Origin: Anaeramoeba ignava
Taxonomy: Eukaryota; Metamonada; Anaeramoebidae
Reading direction: 5' to 3'
Length of the DNA: 64,000 bases
Assembly: GCA_028826165.1 (NCBI GenBank)
Contig: JAPDFW010000070.1
Span: 766,501 to 830,500, forward strand
A program made the position numbers and the translations under genes. Numbering within the stretch: position 1 is the first letter of the stretch; each line of letters opens with the position of its first letter. Of the stretch, positions 59,790-64,000 are shown in pieces. Below the pieces are notes generated by a model. The model ran no database searches. It had not been told where the DNA came from and saw only the letters and a list, made by a program, of their open reading frames with translations.

Positions 59790-61519
59790 TAAGAAAAAAG
59801 AAAATAAAATTTTATTTTTTGGTTTAAATCAATATCCAAAACTTATCAAAAAAGAATCAGATACAATAATAAAACCAATTCAATTTAAATTTGAATATGA
59901 AAATGAAAATGAAAATGAAAATGAAAATAAACAAATTTCATCAACTTATTATTCAATAATTACACTTTTTAAAAATGGAAAAGCAATAGAATATTTATTT
60001 GCAGATTTTGCATTCCAAAATAATCAAAATCCTTCAAAAATCCAAATTGAAGAAAATATTCAAAAAGTAACTGTTGGTCATGAAATTGAAGCTATTTTAA
60101 CAATAGAAGGAAATGTATTTGCCAAAGAAAGGAGAAGATATTAATTCAGATAAATTTATCAATATTTCATCATTAATTAAAGATACAAATGATAGAATAA
60201 TTCAAGATATTGTTTCTGGAAGAAATTCAATTTATTTATTAACTTCAAATCAAAATGTTTATGGAATTGGTTCAAATCAATTTGGTCAACTTGTTTTAGA
60301 TTCTGAAACACTTAATGAAACAGAAAAACCAATTTTAATGATGAAAAATGTTTCTAAAATATTTTCAGGAAATACTTCATTTTCTGTTTTTGTTTTAAAT
60401 TCAAATCAAGAATTATTTGGATGTGGATATAATCATTATGGTCAAGTTGGATTAGGAGAATCAATAAAAGAAGAAGCAAAAATCCAAGAAATAACCCAAA
60501 TTCAAAATATTCCAAAAGGTAAAATAATTGATATTAAATGTGGATTTTATCATTCAGTAATGTTGATTGAAGATAAAAATGAAAATCCAAAAAGAAAACT
60601 TTATTCATGTGGATATTGTCAATATAATGGACTTGGCAAGGAATATGGAAAACATACTTATGAATTTACTGAAATAAAATCATCTTTATTTGAAAATGAT
60701 AATAATATTCTTGATTTTTCTGTTGGGCAATACCATACTTTGATTTTAAGTTCTAATAAGAAATTAATTGGATTTGGGAGTAATACGTTTGGTCAATTTG
60801 GAAATGAAGATGAGCAGATAATTGAAGAAATTCCAATTCAAATTGAACTTCCTAAATTAAGATTTAATGAAGAGCTTTTTAATTATCATATTTCTTGTGG
60901 ATATGATAATTCATTTCTTTATTATTCTTCTTTTTGTTCTTTTTCCAATCTTGAAGAAGATTTGATAAAATTATTTAGAAGAAAAGAATTTTGTAATATT
61001 TCATTTAAAACAGAAAATGGAGAAATAATTGAAGCTCATAAATTAATATTGAAATATAGATTAAATCAAAATCAAAATCAAATTGAAAAACTTAAAGAAA
61101 TTATTTCAAAAAAATCAATTAAAGAATCAAATCAAATATTTGAAATGATTTATTCAAATAATTCCAAAATAAATCCAATTTTATATTCTGAAATTAAAGA
61201 AATTATAAATTCCAATGAAAAAATTGAAGAAACAATGAAAAGAATTTATTTAAATGAAAAAGATTTTATAATTGAAAGAAAAGAAAAACAATATAAATTT
61301 CCCAAATTAATATTAATAATGAGAAGTGAATTATATCGAGGAATGTTTTTATCTGTAACAGAAGATAAATCTAATAAAGTTACAGATTATAGTGAATTAA
61401 GTAATAAATCATTTCAATTATTTGAATATTGGATTTATTCAAATCAAATTAAAAATGAAATTGAAGTTACAAAAGAGATAATTAATGAAATTAAAACCAA
61501 AATCAAAATTAAAAATTAA
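59790..61519 (+). pseudogene. RCC1-BTB protein, copy 3, broken
   Basis: Very close to copy 2 across 1.4 kb. Damage: the start codon region reads AAGAAAATAAAATTTTATTT where copy 2 has ATGAATGAAATTTTATTT, so the normal Met is gone. Four extra bases (GAAA) near 60126 shift the frame after NVFAK. One RCC1 glycine is Val (FGQLVLD). The last ~25 residues are replaced by KTKIKIKN from repeat sequence. A frame of 468 codons starting at 60113 could still give a shortened propeller with BTB, so a truncated product is possible but not shown. Confidence 0.8.
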
Positions 61520-61657
61520 AACCAAAATTAAAATTAAAATTAAAATTAAAATTAAAATTAAAATCAAAATTAAAATTAAAATTAAAATTAAAATTCTTTT
61601 TTTCTAATTTTATTTTGAAGAAATCAATATCCAAAAAAAGGAAAAAAGATACATATT

Positions 61658-62819
61658 TTAGTTTATAAATTCTTTCAAACGTGAATCTTCATCATCAGAA
61701 TAAACAAAGTCTTTTATTGTATCAAAATCAGAAATTTGATAAAATTCTAAGTTATTAGAAGAACCAAAACAAGATTCAGAAATTTTTTTCCTCATTTCTT
61801 CATTAAAAACAATAAATATTAAAAAATCCCAAAATCCATGAGTTGTAATAAAAATTGATTGTAAAACATCAACAGAAATCCAATCATTAGGATTTTCAAT
61901 TATAAATTCATGTACTCTCTAAAATAAATTTAAAATAAAATTAAAATTAAAATTAAAATTAAAATAAATTTATTTTAATTTATTTGTTATTGTTCTTGTT
62001 TGAAAATAACAAACTTTTATTGTTGAAGGAATAAGTAAAATTATATAAATTAATGGAATCATAGTCATTCTTAATTGAATTCTTAATTGAGTCATTTGAG
62101 TTTCTTTTGGAATTTTTGAATCAGATTTCATAATTTTTTGAAAATTTCTTTTTAATCTTGCCACAGTTAAAATATAAAAAATTAAACAAAGCACAAGGAA
62201 AGTCCAATAGAAAAAGTACATCATCTAAATTTTTGAATTAAATATAATATATTTTGGGAATTAATTAAATATTTATTTGAAAATATTTTGAATATACTCC
62301 TGTTATTCCTTTTTGTTTGCACCAACACCTAAATAATAAAAAAATAAATAATCAATAATAAAAAAATAAATAATCAATAATAATCAATAAATAAATTAGA
62401 ACAAACCAATAAGTATCGGAATGAGTAGGAGATCCAAAAACTGCAATAATAACTATACAGAAAAAAACCAAAATCCACATTAATAAATGAAGAGATTTAT
62501 AAAGTTTTTCTAAATATTTATCATTCCGATCTTTAACAACTTTCAAATATGAAATGATGGAAATTGAACAAGACCAATATTGAGAAGTAAGTCCTGTTAT
62601 TCCAATTAAATACATTTGAATTGAACAAACTAAACTATCTGTTTTTCCAGGTAAAATATAACTTATTGATTGAGAAAGATCATAAATTGAGAGAATTAAT
62701 ATTAATTTCTTATAAAAAAGTTTTCCTTCTCCAAAATAAACAAATAAAATTATTATTAAAATTGATCCTAAAATCCCAAAAATACTCCCAATTATTGCAC
62801 AAATATCAGCTGCATTCAT
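61658..62819 (-). CDS. cAMP-receptor-like seven-transmembrane GPCR, four exons
   Basis: Seven-helix receptor resembling the Dictyostelium cAR/Crl family. Exons: 62819-62407, 62328-62298 (31 bp), 62224-62015, 61918-61658; introns of 78, 73 and 96 bp with GTTTGT, GTATAT and GTTTGT donors and TTTAG/TTTTAG acceptors. All phases agree; 304 aa. Helices: TM1 near 8-32, TM2 FYKKLILILSIYDLSQSISYIL, TM3 with TSQYWSCSISIISYL, TM4 LLMWILVFFCIVIIAVFG, a WCWCK loop in the microexon, TM5 YFFYWTFLVLCLIFYIL, TM6 MIPLIYIILLIPS, TM7 SIFITTHGFWDFLIFIVFNEE. Ends in an acidic tail (SDDEDSR). Ligand unknown; the family usually works through heterotrimeric G proteins. Confidence 0.85.
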
Positions 62820-63021
62820 TTTTATAAATAAAAATCAAATCAAAAAATTAAATTGAAAGAAAAAAAAATTAAAAGAAAAAATGATTAAAAAAATTTTTTG
62901 GTTTTTTTCAATCTTTTTGTTTTTAAAAGCAAAAAAAAAAAAATAAAGTAAAAATTGGTAATTCAAATCAAATTCAAACCAAATTCAATTAATTTCTTTC
63001 TTTTTCTTTTTTTTTAAAAAT

Positions 63022-64000
63022 TCAATTCCAAACAAAAATTTCTAAAATTCGAACCAATCTTTGATCAGTTAAAAAAGCATCTAACAAAGAAATATCTGAT
63101 CTAATTGAAGTGAGAATTTGTTTGAATTGTGGATCTTGTAAATATGGGGAAGTAGTTGAATTTTCTGATAATCTTGACCAAAAATTTGGACTTGTAAAAA
63201 ACTGACCAATTGGATCTTGATTTCTTTGATTAATTGGATTTGGATTTGGATTTGGATTTTGGAATGGATTTTGATTTCGAAGTTGATTTAGTTGTTGTCT
63301 ATTTTGATTTATTCGATTTTGTTCTATTTGAAATAAATTTTGAATTGGATTTTGATTTTGATTTTGATTTTGATTTTGATTTTGATTTTGATTTTGATTT
63401 TGATTTTGATTTGGATTTGGAATTGGATTTGGATTTTGATTTTGATTTGGATTTTGATTTAACTGATTAAAAAAATCACCAAAAATTGAATTTCGATTTG
63501 GATTTGGATTTGGATTTGGGTTTGCATTTGGATTTGCATTTACATTTTGATTTTGGTTTCGATTTAAAAATAAATTCCTTAATGCATTCATTGCATTTTG
63601 ATTTGGATTTAAATTTTGATTTGGATTTAAATTTTGATTTTGATTTTGATTTAAATTTTGATTAGGATTTAAATTTTGATTAGGATTGGGATTAGGATTG
63701 GGATTGGAATTTTGAATTTGAATTTGAATTTGTTGACGAAAAGGATTTTGATTTTGATTTTGATTTTGGTTTTGATTTTGGTTTTGGTTTTGGTTTCGAT
63801 TTAAAAATAAACTTCTTAATGCATTCATTGCATTTTGATTTTGAGTTGTAGTTTGAGTTGCAGTTTGATTTCGATTAGGATTATTAACTATATTATTTAT
63901 ACTATCCCTAAGTGCAAATAAATTAATATTTGGATTTTCATTTCTATTTTCATTTCTATTTTCGTTTTGATTTTGATTTTGGTTTTGAGTTTTGATTTTG
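63022..64000 (-). CDS. Q/N-rich protein with STI1-like motif, 5' end outside window
   Basis: The frame stays open to the window edge (upstream of the Met at 63828 it reads [16 protein letters not shown]), so the N-terminus is missing. Most of the 326 visible residues are (NQ)n, (NP)n and (NR)n. Ordinary islands are [12 protein letters not shown] (twice, with a small change), IFGDFFNQL and a C-terminal block [40 protein letters not shown]. That block matches the shape of STI1/chaperonin-binding repeats (paired DPxF/DxR helices), as in ubiquilin or Sti1-type cochaperones. A ubiquitin-like domain could lie outside. Assignment of the motif is moderate, of the wider family low. Confidence 0.6.
   Translation of the reverse strand, partial: KIKTQNQNQNQNENRNENRNENPNINLFALRDSINNIVNNPNRNQTATQTTTQNQNAMNALRSLFLNRNQNQNQNQNQNQNQNQNPFRQQIQIQIQNSNPNPNPNPNQNLNPNQNLNQNQNQNLNPNQNLNPNQNAMNALRNLFLNRNQNQNVNANPNANPNPNPNPNRNSIFGDFFNQLNQNPNQNQNPNPIPNPNQNQNQNQNQNQNQNQNQNQNPIQNLFQIEQNRINQNRQQLNQLRNQNPFQNPNPNPNPINQRNQDPIGQFFTSPNFWSRLSENSTTSPYLQDPQFKQILTSIRSDISLLDAFLTDQRLVRILEIFVWN

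Overview
The window is nuclear DNA of a very AT-rich eukaryote. Genes are interrupted by GT-AG introns (I could rebuild seven spliced genes or terminal exons), TAA and TGA both act as stops, and proteins carry long Asn/Ser/Gln/Lys low-complexity runs written by 6-, 9- or 12-base repeats. The gene set is typical of a signalling-rich amoeboid protist: a tandem Ras array, RCC1-BTB and Kelch-BTB proteins, and a cAMP-receptor-like 7TM protein. An adenosylcobalamin-type ribonucleotide reductase and a bacterial-type glucose-6-phosphate isomerase point to an anaerobe. Arrays of TCATTTTT lie just before many start codons and resemble the trichomonad initiator. An Anaeramoeba-like metamonad fits best, but that is inference, not proof.

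Layout. 1-0.7 kb: 3' end of a class II ribonucleotide reductase (+). 0.7-2.5 kb: decayed RCC1-BTB copy (-). 2.6-8.3 kb: a Rad50-like protein with a degenerate ATPase and a huge Asn/Ser-rich tail (-). 8.5-27.7 kb: about 18 Ras-like loci, all on the minus strand, most on a ~700-bp tandem cassette. This array is interrupted by AT satellites, a spliced Kelch-BTB gene (19.6-23.4 kb) with a 1.8-kb satellite intron, and a tRNA-Gly. 27.9-33.6 kb: spliced glucose-6-phosphate isomerase and ADP-ribosylarginine hydrolase (+). 33.6-36.4 kb: a 53-bp satellite. 36.5-44.0 kb: dihydroxyacetone kinase, a six-exon ERGIC-53/VIP36-type lectin, and a CCA-adding enzyme (+). 45.3-54.2 kb: a small coiled-coil protein and the proteasome adaptor ECM29 (-). 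54.3-61.5 kb: an intact RCC1-BTB gene, an FG-GAP/FN3 membrane receptor, and a third, broken RCC1-BTB copy (+). 61.7-64 kb: a four-exon 7TM receptor and a Q/N-rich STI1-like protein running off the edge (-).

How they fit together. Housekeeping genes (RNR, GPI, DAK, TRNT1, ECM29, lectin) are scattered singly. The accessory fraction is signalling: receptor-like membrane proteins, BTB adaptor proteins, and a young Ras family. The most unusual feature is the Ras family. Every readable member lacks the A-G-Q part of the G3 motif DTAGQ and has an aromatic/acidic stretch there instead, while G1, G4, G5 and (mostly) the CaaX box are kept. Many copies carry single-base indels in homopolymers or microsatellites. 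I cannot tell true decay from consensus errors, so broken genes are flagged case by case.
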